A DNA stretch of 49,752 nucleotides from Bacteroidales bacterium (lineage in GTDB: Bacteria > Bacteroidota > Bacteroidia > Bacteroidales > UBA1556). Shown in pieces: positions 27,613 to 36,999 of the stretch. The translations under genes and the position numbers were made by a program. The notes below the pieces were generated by a model that was given only the letters and a program-made list of their open reading frames with translations, was not told where the DNA came from and ran no database searches. Numbering within the stretch: position 1 is the stretch's first letter; every line of letters begins with the position of its first letter. The DNA is taken from contig JAMOQI010000033.1 of assembly GCA_027064095.1 (NCBI GenBank), positions 1 to 49,752 of the forward strand, written 5' to 3'.

Positions 27613-29307
27613 TTATTGAATTTTTAATGTAAATCCTAAAGCCCTTTTAGTTCCATCTGGTCCCTTAATCTTTACATTAGAAATTGTTAAGATTGAACCT
27701 CTTGGTGCTTTCTTTATTTTTCTAAGAGCTGAGTTAGGAATTCTGTTTGATTTTACAGATTCGTTAACAAGTGCATTACCCCTGTTAGAGAAAACCATAA
27801 TATCATAGCTTGAAACTCTATATTTTAAGTCAAAAGCAAACTTTTCCATTGTGGCAGTAAGTACAGGTTGACTAGCTATAGCCGCTCCACTTATTTTACC
27901 ATCATTTCTTCCTGCTACTTTTATAATTGCTGAGGGGACTCCTAAGACACGAAATTCCTGACTACCCATTGCAACAGTTGTTCCATCATCCTTAACACCG
28001 GAAACATTGAATTTAACTCTTCTAACATTTCCTTTAGGAGGATTGTAGATAAATTTTCCACCACCTTTTGCCGATAGTCTTCCTCCTCCACTTACCGTAA
28101 CTTTAGTATGCTCGTTAGTAAAACCTGGAGCTGAAACAGACATAGGATTATCAAGACCTCTATATACAACATTCATTTTATCTGCTGAAACTGTAGCTGT
28201 TGGTTTAATAACCTGATAAGAAGAGTTAAATGAATGGTGTTGGTATTTACCATCAGGACCTTTAATATTAATCAATCCTGCATATTTATACTCATTTGCA
28301 GCTGATGTTTTAAGATTGTACTTTACAATACCTTCATCTGCACTATCGATGTAAACAAAATCAGGATTATTTTTCCCTGCTTTTTCTACTTCTTCCCACG
28401 TTAATGTATCAGCACCCGGCTTAATTACAACAGTAGGAACTTCTGTTTTAGAATAAGCAGCAACAAATATATCAGCAGAATATTCTGATCCTTGAATAAC
28501 CACATTAGATTTAGGAATAACAGCTGCTCTAACAGCATCAAACTTAATAGTTTGAGCATCAATATAACTGTATAATTTATTTAATACTTCGGCTTCTGTA
28601 TTTAATACTTCCGAAATATATTTATTAATAATAACTACATCAGCAACTAAAACGCCATGGTGGAAAGTATTATGGTCCCATTCTTCCCACTTTTTCTCTT
28701 GTGCATTCCAAGCTTTCTTAGTTTGAAGACCAAGTTTAATATCTTTACGATCTTTTTTACTTAGTAAGCTAAGAATATTTTCATTATACTCAGCAAACCT
28801 CTCTTTCATAACATCAGCTTGCTTAGTAACACCTGGTATCTCAGGAATTAAAATTTGTTGAGGAACATTGTATTTGTCTTTGTTTTTGAGCTTTATTACA
28901 GGTATTTCATGCGGTCTAGCATACGTAACTATAGAATCATTTCCATTGATATCTTTATAAGGAATTTCTATATCCGAAAATTTTTCATAGCCTTCTGTTG
29001 CATAAATTAATGTGTCATTTAACCAATTTAAATATTCTACTAATTCATCAGAGTATTTTTTAGCTAAAATAGCTTTATCATAGTAAGGTTTTACCTTCTT
29101 TTGATTCATCATATACTGCTTTTCAAAAGCATTTAAGATAAGTTCATTTTTAGAACCAAAATTTTTATTGGTTTGAACCATACTATTATTTACCAAAATG
29201 AACGCGTTAAGGATATCTGATGAAATATTTAGTGCTAGTAGTGCAGTATAAAATAGGTACATCATACCTATCATTTTCTGCCTTGGGGTTTCTTTTGCTC
29301 CACTCAT
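27613..29307 (-). CDS. gldM: Gliding motility / type IX secretion motor protein GldM
   Basis: The protein has 564 residues. Its N-terminus (GAKETPRQKMIGMMYLFYTALLALN) holds the single membrane helix that inserts into the GldL motor core. The remainder is periplasmic: a helical domain, then beta domains D2-D4 with PTATVSADKMNVVYRGLDNP and FRVLGVPSAIIKVAGR, both typical of GldM. With GldL it forms the proton-driven rotary motor that powers secretion and gliding. It lies between gldL and gldN with short gaps. Length and order are canonical. Confidence 0.97.
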   Translation of the reverse strand: MSGAKETPRQKMIGMMYLFYTALLALNISSDILNAFILVNNSMVQTNKNFGSKNELILNAFEKQYMMNQKKVKPYYDKAILAKKYSDELVEYLNWLNDTLIYATEGYEKFSDIEIPYKDINGNDSIVTYARPHEIPVIKLKNKDKYNVPQQILIPEIPGVTKQADVMKERFAEYNENILSLLSKKDRKDIKLGLQTKKAWNAQEKKWEEWDHNTFHHGVLVADVVIINKYISEVLNTEAEVLNKLYSYIDAQTIKFDAVRAAVIPKSNVVIQGSEYSADIFVAAYSKTEVPTVVIKPGADTLTWEEVEKAGKNNPDFVYIDSADEGIVKYNLKTSAANEYKYAGLINIKGPDGKYQHHSFNSSYQVIKPTATVSADKMNVVYRGLDNPMSVSAPGFTNEHTKVTVSGGGRLSAKGGGKFIYNPPKGNVRRVKFNVSGVKDDGTTVAMGSQEFRVLGVPSAIIKVAGRNDGKISGAAIASQPVLTATMEKFAFDLKYRVSSYDIMVFSNRGNALVNESVKSNRIPNSALRKIKKAPRGSILTISNVKIKGPDGTKRALGFTLKIQ

Positions 29308-29350
29308 TGATTTCTAGTTTTAATGGTTATAAAATAAATATGTTTACTGC

Positions 29351-30205
29351 TTAACGTTGTACGTTCATTGCATTTAACATATTACCATAAACTTGATTCA
29401 ATGAAGCTACATTCTTAGCTAATTCATCAGCTTGAACTTTATATTTTTCGGTATTCTCAACACTTTGCTGAAGGTTACTTAAGAAGGCTTCCATAGTAGT
29501 ACCCATTTTTTCAAATGTTTGAGTTTGTTCTGTTGAATTTTGCAATTGTAATTCATATACTGAATTGAGGGCTGAAAGATTTTTTGATACTTTGTTTAAC
29601 TCTTTGTTAAATGCACTACCATCAATTTCAGAGAAATCAATTTTTTCAGCTGATTTGGCGATTTTTTCTGAAGTTTCATTTAATAAAGAAGAACTTTGAC
29701 TATAGCTTTCAGATAGCGTTTCAATTTCAGAAGAAACTTTACGCATATTAGTAGTATATTCATTTGTAGCAACACTTGCTTCGGTGATATCACTCAATTT
29801 AGTTGCATTTTCGCTTAGATTACGTAAGCCTTCTCCTAAACTTTCAATTAATTCCGGACCGATTTTAGCTTCTTCAAGCATATTATCTAATTCTTCTGTT
29901 GGAGACAGACTTTTATTATTATCTCCCATCATTGCATCTAATGCTGGGTCTGAATAACCTTCATACATTCCTGCTAATTCAGGATATACAAGACTCCAAT
30001 CTGGTTCTACGTGAGGTGGTTCAAATGCAGAGAAGAAAAAGATTACAGCCTCTGTTAATAGACCAACTATAAGCATAACATCTGCACCTGGATAGTGGTT
30101 AATCTTAAATAATGCTCCTAAGATAACTACTGAGGCTCCAATACCATATAGTTTGGCCATTACATTTTTAAATCCTTTACTTCTTACAATACTACTTATT
30201 CCCAT
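29351..30205 (-). CDS. gldL: Gliding motility / type IX secretion motor protein GldL
   Basis: This 284-residue inner-membrane protein has two N-terminal helices. The first ends in GALFKINHYPGADVM and the second is LIVGLLTEAVIFFFSAF, with the glutamate believed to be involved in proton translocation. The long cytoplasmic tail is a coiled coil rich in Ser, Glu and Leu (TEELDNMLEEAKIGPELI and later repeats). Five GldL and two GldM copies form the motor in characterised systems. The position between gldK and gldM is canonical. Confidence 0.97.
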   Translation of the reverse strand: MGISSIVRSKGFKNVMAKLYGIGASVVILGALFKINHYPGADVMLIVGLLTEAVIFFFSAFEPPHVEPDWSLVYPELAGMYEGYSDPALDAMMGDNNKSLSPTEELDNMLEEAKIGPELIESLGEGLRNLSENATKLSDITEASVATNEYTTNMRKVSSEIETLSESYSQSSSLLNETSEKIAKSAEKIDFSEIDGSAFNKELNKVSKNLSALNSVYELQLQNSTEQTQTFEKMGTTMEAFLSNLQQSVENTEKYKVQADELAKNVASLNQVYGNMLNAMNVQR

Positions 30206-30272
30206 GATAAATAAAATTTAAATGATTTGTGTTATAGTTAATTTAATTATTGTGTGTGCTTATTAGAATTTA

Positions 30273-31700
30273 TTATTTATAAACTGCTGATGATTCAGGG
30301 CCATCACCTTTTGCTCTACCTAAATAAGTTTGAACATTTCTGAAACCAATATACGCTTTTGCAGTATCTTGGTATTCATATGAACGAGTAGATGTTTTTG
30401 TGTAATATGCTACATCTTTCCATGAACCTCCACGAATTAATCGTCTTTTTAATCCTGGTTGGACATCATCATCAAGGCCATTTTCCATGACAGACCTAGA
30501 AAATTGCATATTCAAATCATGAGCCCATCTATATGCTGATTCTTCATAAGAATCATCACACCATTCCGATACATTTCCGGCCATATCATATAGTCCATAG
30601 TCGTTTGGTGCAAAATGTGCAACTATTAAAGTATGAAATCCGCCATCATCAACATAATTTCCTCTGAGAGGTTTAAAGTTAGCTAAGAAACATCCATTTG
30701 AATTTCTTATGTATGGTCCTCCCCAAGGGTACGGGTTTAAATCTAACCCCCCACGTGCAGCATATTCCCACTCAGATTCTGTTGGTAAGCGGAAGTCATT
30801 CCAGAATGTGGCTCCGTATCTTTCATGATAACTTCTTTTAATTCCTGTTCTCCAGATAGAGAAAGCTCGTGCTTGTATCCAGCTTACACCAACTACTGGG
30901 TAATGGTCGTATGCAGGATGCCAGAAGTAATTTTGTGTCATAGGGTCATTAAATGAATATGTAAAGTCATGAACCCAACATAATGTATCAGGATAAACAT
31001 TATCTTTTCTATATTTAATAAAGTTTACTCTTTCTTCCATTCTACTAAAATGGCCATTAGTACGGCTACTTCGTTTTGCAGCTTGTTTAAAATCTATCCA
31101 ATAATAAGAAAACATAAGTCTGGTTACATCAATCTGACGAACATGATAGTATCTTGGACTTCTATTACTTCCAGGTAATTCATCTGGAATAAATAATCCA
31201 TCTTCTTCAAGTACTTGTACTGTTCCTCCTTCTTCATAATCATCCCACTCGATAGGAGTACGCCAATTAATTGGATAGTGGACTTGTCCTTGTTCCATTA
31301 CTTCTAACTCATCTCCATCTCTGTTCTTAAGTTTGTGCTCTCCAACAATTTCTTCATCACCAAATTCACCTAATATCTCGTGTGCAATTGAATCTCGTAC
31401 CCAATAAACAAATTGTCGGTATTCATTATTTGTGATTTCTGTTTCATCCATATAAAATGCTTGCACAGAAACTGTTTTTGAAGGATTAGCTAGACCATAA
31501 GGTACATCTTGGTCAGATTCACCCATATTATATGAACCCATTGGAATGAATAACATGCCAAAAGGATCATCTTGGTACCAATCATCACGATCTTGAACTC
31601 CAATAAGTTCACCATTTCCTCTACCACAGCTGGAAACTAAAAAGCCAACTATCAATAAAAGTAGTACGTCAGTAATTCTTCTTTTCAATTTTAACAACAT
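30273..31700 (-). CDS. gldK: Type IX secretion lipoprotein GldK
   Basis: This 475-residue lipoprotein has a signal ending LVSSC (Cys25). The rest is a formylglycine-generating-enzyme (SUMF1) fold with MGESDQDVPYG, MDETEITNNEYRQFVYWV, FRLPTESEWEYAARGG, YDMAGNVSEWCDDSY and RLIRGGSWKD. The catalytic cysteines of true FGE enzymes are not seen near the C-terminus, so it is structural. GldK (PorK) and GldN form the ring at the outer membrane. The gene follows porP after 135 bases and leads the gldKLMN block. Confidence 0.96.
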   Translation of the reverse strand: MLLKLKRRITDVLLLLIVGFLVSSCGRGNGELIGVQDRDDWYQDDPFGMLFIPMGSYNMGESDQDVPYGLANPSKTVSVQAFYMDETEITNNEYRQFVYWVRDSIAHEILGEFGDEEIVGEHKLKNRDGDELEVMEQGQVHYPINWRTPIEWDDYEEGGTVQVLEEDGLFIPDELPGSNRSPRYYHVRQIDVTRLMFSYYWIDFKQAAKRSSRTNGHFSRMEERVNFIKYRKDNVYPDTLCWVHDFTYSFNDPMTQNYFWHPAYDHYPVVGVSWIQARAFSIWRTGIKRSYHERYGATFWNDFRLPTESEWEYAARGGLDLNPYPWGGPYIRNSNGCFLANFKPLRGNYVDDGGFHTLIVAHFAPNDYGLYDMAGNVSEWCDDSYEESAYRWAHDLNMQFSRSVMENGLDDDVQPGLKRRLIRGGSWKDVAYYTKTSTRSYEYQDTAKAYIGFRNVQTYLGRAKGDGPESSAVYK

Positions 31701-31835
31701 AACTTGGTTATTCGTTTGTAATGAAAAAGCTTCTACGCAGCCTTTTCAATTTTGTTTCATATTATATGATAACGTGCAAAATTTGCAATTATCTATTTTT
31801 AACTTTAAAAGAACAATGTTTATATATAAAAAAAA

Positions 31836-32804
31836 CTATAAATATAGAACTGTTCCATGTTTAGTAGGATGTTCTGGAATGACAATTTTAAAACAATAAT
31901 TTAAAAATATCTCAAAAGATCCTGCTGTTCCTGCGCTCATTGCTGAGGTAGTAACATCATAAGAAATTCCTGCAGTTAATCCAGATAAAAATCCGGATTG
32001 CATTTTATAACCTGCCAAAACAGAAACCGCATCTGTAGGCCTATATGTAACGCCGGCCCATATCTGATTATTGTACCATGCTAATACATTAATGTCATAT
32101 TGTGCAGATGCAAAGTCAGTTTTTATTAACACGTTTGGATTAATGCTTATTGCAGGTGCCATTGGTAATTGATACATATAACCACCGGTAATAAAATAAT
32201 GGCCTTTATATTCTGGACTTGCAATTTTACTGCTAAATTCAGCTGTACTTCCCCAGAATCCTTGCATTTGTGTTGAAGATATTCCAGCATAAAAATCATC
32301 AGATTTATAATAAGCTCCAAATGCTAAGTCAAAATTCATTGCTGTTTCTGTTGCACTACTTTGTAATAACGGGTCAGTTTGGTCTGTTGGTCTAAATTTA
32401 GAAAAATCAATTTTTTTATTAATAAATCCCCCTTGTAAACCTAAACCTAAGACTCCATTGCCAATATTCAAATGAAAAGAATATGCCAATCTAAGGGTAG
32501 TAGTGTTCTCAAAACCTATTTCGTCTTTTGTAACCTGTAAGCCAACGCCTCCCATTAATAAATCAACAGGAGAACATGCGGTGAAAGAATAAGTGTTTGG
32601 AGCTCCACCTTCATCATCTGTTCCTTTGTATCCCATCCACTGTTGTCGAGCAAGTGCATTAATGCATATTCCATCACCCATACCTGCATATCCAGGGTTG
32701 TAATTTAATGTTGAAAACATAAAATTAGTGTATTGTATTTCCTGCTGGGCAACAGCTAATTTGCTGAAAATCACTATAGAAATTAAGAGTATTAAATGCT
32801 TCAT
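31836..32804 (-). CDS. porP: PorP/SprF-family type IX secretion outer-membrane protein
   Basis: This 322-residue barrel protein has a signal ending LAVAQ. The mature start QEIQYTNFMFSTLNYNPGYAGM is the signature of the PorP/SprF family. It also contains LARQQWMGYKG and SVLAGYKMQSGFLSGLTAGISYD. PorP in Porphyromonas and SprF in Flavobacterium are outer-membrane parts of the type IX machinery; SprF-like copies dedicated to specific substrates also exist. Its place directly upstream of gldK supports the PorP role. A 262-base gap upstream holds no gene. Confidence 0.94.
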   Translation of the reverse strand: MKHLILLISIVIFSKLAVAQQEIQYTNFMFSTLNYNPGYAGMGDGICINALARQQWMGYKGTDDEGGAPNTYSFTACSPVDLLMGGVGLQVTKDEIGFENTTTLRLAYSFHLNIGNGVLGLGLQGGFINKKIDFSKFRPTDQTDPLLQSSATETAMNFDLAFGAYYKSDDFYAGISSTQMQGFWGSTAEFSSKIASPEYKGHYFITGGYMYQLPMAPAISINPNVLIKTDFASAQYDINVLAWYNNQIWAGVTYRPTDAVSVLAGYKMQSGFLSGLTAGISYDVTTSAMSAGTAGSFEIFLNYCFKIVIPEHPTKHGTVLYL

Positions 32805-33066
32805 AAACCTTTGATTAGTGCTTGTCCTAATAACAGTGGGCTAAAATATAAAAAATAATTATATAACAGACCAATTCATTGCTTTGTTCACAAAAAAAAG
32901 TTAAATTGTGAAAAACAAATTCATTTCTATTAACAACAAAAATTAATATTCTACTAAGCTTACCGACAATCTATTTGGTGAAAAGGTTCGATGTATATTA
33001 AATATTTTTTTATATTTAATAAATAAAATACAGTAAATTAGTTTGTTATATAATGTATTATTTTTT

Positions 33067-34242
33067 TTACATCAATTTTTGATAAACCTGCCACCATCTA
33101 TCAGGAATCTCATTATTGTTGGCTGTTTCATAGTCTTTAAATGAACAAGGAACCATAAAATGTCTTTCATATTTCCCTTGCATTGGATTATTAAGAGGAA
33201 CTTGCATCCACCATCTGCCACTACGCTTGCTTTTATAAAAAACTATTTCATGTTCGTTATCTTCCATTCCAACAATATATTTTAAGTAATCCTTCTTTTG
33301 TTTATGTGGAAAATCTCCTTTTCTTTGATAGACCCCATCTATAAAATACCAGATTATCTGTGCTGCCAGATGAGCAGTATGACCATTTTGATCAAATTCC
33401 GGATTTATTTCATAGATTCCAAATGATGTCAATTTATCACTTAGTCCGGCGTAACGAGCTATTTTGCATGCTTCTTCTCCGTCAAAGCCATTGGGAGATG
33501 CGTTTGCATTTCCAGGAGCTTCTGATTGTCGTATTGAACTAATATCAAAGCTTACTAAATCAGCATTTCTTACAAGAGGTTCTACATCTTCCATATTACT
33601 TCGAATATGTCCTAGTCGATATACGTCAAAATATAAGCTTCGCATTAATTGTATTGCTTCTTGGTTCACAAAATAGGTTTGATATCCGATATTAGTAAAA
33701 TTAAAGAGAAAATTGGGTTGATGTAGTATTATCTTACTTAGATATGATTGTGAATTGAAGTTTTCTTCTGCATTGCCAAGGTCAAATGAAGAATCAATAG
33801 AAGTAATATTAATTATTTGGCCCATATTTTCGTATGCTAAATAATTGGCATATGTAATATCTTGAGAACCACCAATAATTACAGGAATAATTTTTTGTTT
33901 CATTAGGTTTTCTGCAATAGTCTTTACTGCAAAATAAGTATCTTCTATATCGTTACCACATTTAATATTACCGAGATCTGCAACTTTTATTTTGGAGTTT
34001 ATCGGGTATAATTGGTAAAAGTAATTTCTAACTGCATCAGCAGCTTTTTCTGTCCCTTTATTATTAACGGATAATCTACTTTCATTAACTCCAAAAATGG
34101 CGATATGAATATCTTCTAAGTCAGGGAAACCACTTTCCGATGTGTGAATTCTTAAAAGATCACCAATACGTTTTTCGTAATTACTACCATGGATGTTGTA
34201 ATCTGGTATATTGATCGGGCTAAGATATATTGAAAAGTCCAT
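33067..34242 (-). CDS. Arginase-fold protein lacking canonical metal ligands
   Basis: This 391-residue protein has the overall pattern of the ureohydrolase (arginase/formimidoylglutamase) family. The expected metal motifs are altered: GG-x-H is GGSQD (124-128), D-A-H-x-D is DSSFD (150-154), and S-x-D-x-D is SFDIS (231-235). Both metal-binding histidines and one aspartate are therefore missing, so manganese hydrolase activity is doubtful. A C-terminal extension of about 100 residues follows the EINPEFD block. I chose ATG 34242 because the longer frame would run into topA with a Lys/Arg-rich artefact. It follows topA after 10 bases, which is an operon. Related proteins next to topA occur in other Bacteroidota, but their function is not known to me. 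Confidence 0.82.
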   Translation of the reverse strand: MDFSIYLSPINIPDYNIHGSNYEKRIGDLLRIHTSESGFPDLEDIHIAIFGVNESRLSVNNKGTEKAADAVRNYFYQLYPINSKIKVADLGNIKCGNDIEDTYFAVKTIAENLMKQKIIPVIIGGSQDITYANYLAYENMGQIINITSIDSSFDLGNAEENFNSQSYLSKIILHQPNFLFNFTNIGYQTYFVNQEAIQLMRSLYFDVYRLGHIRSNMEDVEPLVRNADLVSFDISSIRQSEAPGNANASPNGFDGEEACKIARYAGLSDKLTSFGIYEINPEFDQNGHTAHLAAQIIWYFIDGVYQRKGDFPHKQKKDYLKYIVGMEDNEHEIVFYKSKRSGRWWMQVPLNNPMQGKYERHFMVPCSFKDYETANNNEIPDRWWQVYQKLM

Positions 34243-34252
34243 ATTAATTTTA

Positions 34253-36628
34253 TTAGTTTTTTGATACAGTCTTCTTTTTAGCAGTAGATTTTTTCTTAGT
34301 AGTAGTTTTCTTTTTTGTAGGGGCTTTCTTTTTAGTAGATTTTTTCTTAGCAGGAGCCTTGTCAATAATTTCCATACAATCTTCTAAGCTTAAACTAGTA
34401 GGGTCGGTTCCTTTGGCGATTTTATAATTTTTCTTTTCATAAGATATATAAGGGCCAAAACGACCATTCATTATTATTAACTCAGGTTGTTCTTCAAAAG
34501 TTTTAATTGTGTTTTCTTTGTCTTTCTTCCTTTTAGCTTCGATAATTTCGATGGCTCGGTCATATTCTATAGAGCCTGGTAGATCTTTTCCTAAAGAAAA
34601 GAATTTATTATTATGCCTAATGTATGGTCCAAATCTACCAATTGCAACAGTTATAACTTTTCCTTCGTATTCTCCTAGTTGACGAGGAAATTTGAATAAT
34701 GCAAGAGCTTCTTCAAAGGTAATATCTGCAATGTTTTGACCTTTTTGTAAGCCGGCAAATCGAGGTTTTTCGTCACCACTTGCTTCACCAATTTGAGCTA
34801 TAGGGCCGAATCTTCCAATTCTTACATAAAGGTTTTGGCCTGTTTTAGGATCAACCCCCAATAGTCTTTCTCCGCTAAATCGTTCAGCAGTTTCAGTAAC
34901 TTCTTCTACTTTTTTATGAAAGTCGTGGTAAAATTCTTTAATGATTTTATTCCATTCTAGTTTTCCTTCAGCAATCAGGTCGAATTCTTTTTCAACTCCT
35001 GCAGTAAAGTCATAAGCAATAATTTCCTCGAAATATTTTATAAGAAAATCATTTACAAGTTTACCAATGTCAGTAGGACTTAAACGGCCTTTTGATGCTC
35101 CAGTTCTTTCTGATTTTTGGGTTTCTTTTATTTCGTTTTCACTTAAACTGATTTCTAATACTTTTCTAACTTTGCCTTCAATCTCATCTTTTACGACATA
35201 TTCTCTGTTAATAATAGTAGAGATTGTGGGAGCGTATGTTGAGGGCCGGCCTATACCTAGTTCTTCCATCTTTTTAACTAAAGCAGCTTCTGAGTATCTT
35301 GGAGGATGTTTAGTGAAGACTTGATTTGCAACTAATTTATTGGGAGTTATTTGCTCACCAATATTAACCTTTGGAAGGCTTCCACTAAATGCATGTGTTT
35401 CATCTTCATCGTCATTAGAGACCTCATATACTTTTAAGAAGCCATCAAATATAATTACTTCACCTTGAGTTACAAAGTTGTAATCTTTTTTTGGAGTTTT
35501 TATTGTAATTGTAGTTTTTTCTAACTTAGCATCACTCATTTGAGAAGCAAGTGTTCGCTTAAGAATAAGGTCATATAATTTTTTTTGCTGAGCATCGCTG
35601 CCAGCAGATCTTACTGACATGTTTGTAGGCCGAATTGCTTCGTGAGCTTCTTGTGCTCCTTTTGTTTTAGTGACAAAATTTCTAGTCTTTGAATATTCTT
35701 TTCCATAGGAAGAAATGATCTCTTCTTTAGCAATATTGATGGCTAAACCTGAAAGATTTAGTGAGTCTGTTCTCATATAAGTAATATGTCCAGCTTCATA
35801 GAGCCGTTGTGCTAACATCATTGTTTTAGAAACAGAGAATCCGAGTTTTCTATTGGCTTCTTGTTGTAATGAAGATGTAGTAAATGGAGCGGAAGGGCTT
35901 CTTTTTACAGGAGTTTTATTTATATTGTTAATGCTAAATTTATAGTTCTTGCAGCTTTCTAGAAACTTAACAGCCTCTTCTTTATTGTCGAATTTTTTTG
36001 ATAATGTAGAACTGAATTTTATTCCACTATTGTTTTTAAACTCCCCTACAACACGAAAGCTAAAAGTAGGTTTGAAGTTGGCAATTTCTTGTTCTCTTTC
36101 AACAATTAATCTTACTGCAACTGACTGTACTCTACCAGCTGAGAGTGAAGGTTTTACTTTTTTCCATAATAATGGAGATAACTCAAATCCTACAAGTCTG
36201 TCAAGAACTCGTCTAGCTTGTTGTGCATTTACTAGATTGTAGTCTATTTGCCTTGGGTTTTCAATGGCTTTAGTAATAGCTGATTTGGTAATTTCATGAA
36301 AAACAATTCTCTTAGTATTATCAGAGTTTAATTTTAGAGTCTCTGCCAAGTGCCATGCAATAGCTTCTCCTTCACGGTCCTCATCAGACGCTAACCAAAC
36401 CGTTTCTGCATTTTTACTGAGTTTTTTTAACTCAGCAACTATTTTCTTTTTATCCGCAGATATTTCGTATTTAGGTTTGAAGTCTCCTTCCACATCTACT
36501 CCGAGATTTTTCTTGGATAAGTCACGAATATGTCCAAAACTTGACTTGACAATGAAATCTTTTCCGAGATAATTATTAATGGTTTTTGCTTTTGCCGGAG
36601 ACTCTACTATTAGAAGGTTTTTAGCCAT
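34253..36628 (-). CDS. topA: DNA topoisomerase I
   Basis: This 791-residue type IA topoisomerase relaxes negative supercoils. The Toprim domain starts with LLIVESPAKAKTINNYLG and has SDEDREGEAIAWHL (81-94). The catalytic tyrosine is Tyr284 in AGHITYMRTDS. The C-terminus contains three to four repeats of the GRFGPYI type rather than zinc ribbons, then a lysine-rich tail (KKKSTKKKAPTKKK...) that probably binds DNA. ATG 36628 is preferred to TTG 36649. A candidate promoter lies upstream, and the arginase-fold gene follows in the same operon. Confidence 0.98.
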   Translation of the reverse strand: MAKNLLIVESPAKAKTINNYLGKDFIVKSSFGHIRDLSKKNLGVDVEGDFKPKYEISADKKKIVAELKKLSKNAETVWLASDEDREGEAIAWHLAETLKLNSDNTKRIVFHEITKSAITKAIENPRQIDYNLVNAQQARRVLDRLVGFELSPLLWKKVKPSLSAGRVQSVAVRLIVEREQEIANFKPTFSFRVVGEFKNNSGIKFSSTLSKKFDNKEEAVKFLESCKNYKFSINNINKTPVKRSPSAPFTTSSLQQEANRKLGFSVSKTMMLAQRLYEAGHITYMRTDSLNLSGLAINIAKEEIISSYGKEYSKTRNFVTKTKGAQEAHEAIRPTNMSVRSAGSDAQQKKLYDLILKRTLASQMSDAKLEKTTITIKTPKKDYNFVTQGEVIIFDGFLKVYEVSNDDEDETHAFSGSLPKVNIGEQITPNKLVANQVFTKHPPRYSEAALVKKMEELGIGRPSTYAPTISTIINREYVVKDEIEGKVRKVLEISLSENEIKETQKSERTGASKGRLSPTDIGKLVNDFLIKYFEEIIAYDFTAGVEKEFDLIAEGKLEWNKIIKEFYHDFHKKVEEVTETAERFSGERLLGVDPKTGQNLYVRIGRFGPIAQIGEASGDEKPRFAGLQKGQNIADITFEEALALFKFPRQLGEYEGKVITVAIGRFGPYIRHNNKFFSLGKDLPGSIEYDRAIEIIEAKRKKDKENTIKTFEEQPELIIMNGRFGPYISYEKKNYKIAKGTDPTSLSLEDCMEIIDKAPAKKKSTKKKAPTKKKTTTKKKSTAKKKTVSKN

Positions 36629-36776
36629 TTGTTTAAAATTATGATTCAATTATTTGTGAAAAATATTTTTCTGCTTTACTGTTATGAATAAAATTTAGTT
36701 ACAGTATTCAATAGCATATTTTATGATGTTGTTGCAATGAATTCTTTTTAAGAATTTATTTAAATAAAAAACGCGG

Positions 36777-36784
36777 CAAAGGTA
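36777..36784 (-). promoter_or_regulatory. -7 element (TACCTTTG) for topA
   Basis: On the minus strand, TACCTTTG (36784-36777) matches TAnnTTTG, identical to the element of the TPR lipoprotein promoter. No good -33. It lies in the 350-base divergent gap 36650-36999, which otherwise holds only the miaB-side element and AT-rich sequence. Confidence 0.5.
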
Positions 36785-36912
36785 TATATTTTATTTTCTT
36801 ATCAGTTTTAAAATATAAATATTTTATAAGTAAATGCTAATTAGTGATATATATAGTGGTGTTTTTGTATTAAGTATTAGTATGAAATTTATTATTGCTT
36901 GATATTTTACTT

Positions 36913-36920
36913 TATTTTTG
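36913..36920 (+). promoter_or_regulatory. -7 element (TATTTTTG) for miaB
   Basis: TATTTTTG matches TAnnTTTG, 79 bases upstream of ATG 37000. The implied leader is longer than for most genes here. No clear -33. Confidence 0.4.
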
Positions 36921-36999
36921 TCGACTATTTTTACAATTGATGTTATATAGGTGAAATTTTCTTCCTTAAAAATATCTTTATTATTTTATACATTATTAT

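Noticed and set aside
32996-33021. TATTAAATAT/ATATTTAATA inverted repeat after the arginase-fold gene
   Set aside because: It is purely A/T with a six-T loop. It may be a weak terminator, but chance cannot be excluded in such AT-rich sequence.
34243-34365. Lys/Arg/Leu-rich N-terminal extension of the arginase-fold protein
   Set aside because: It overlaps the lysine-rich tail of topA in another frame. ATG 34242, 10 bases past topA, gives a normal start.
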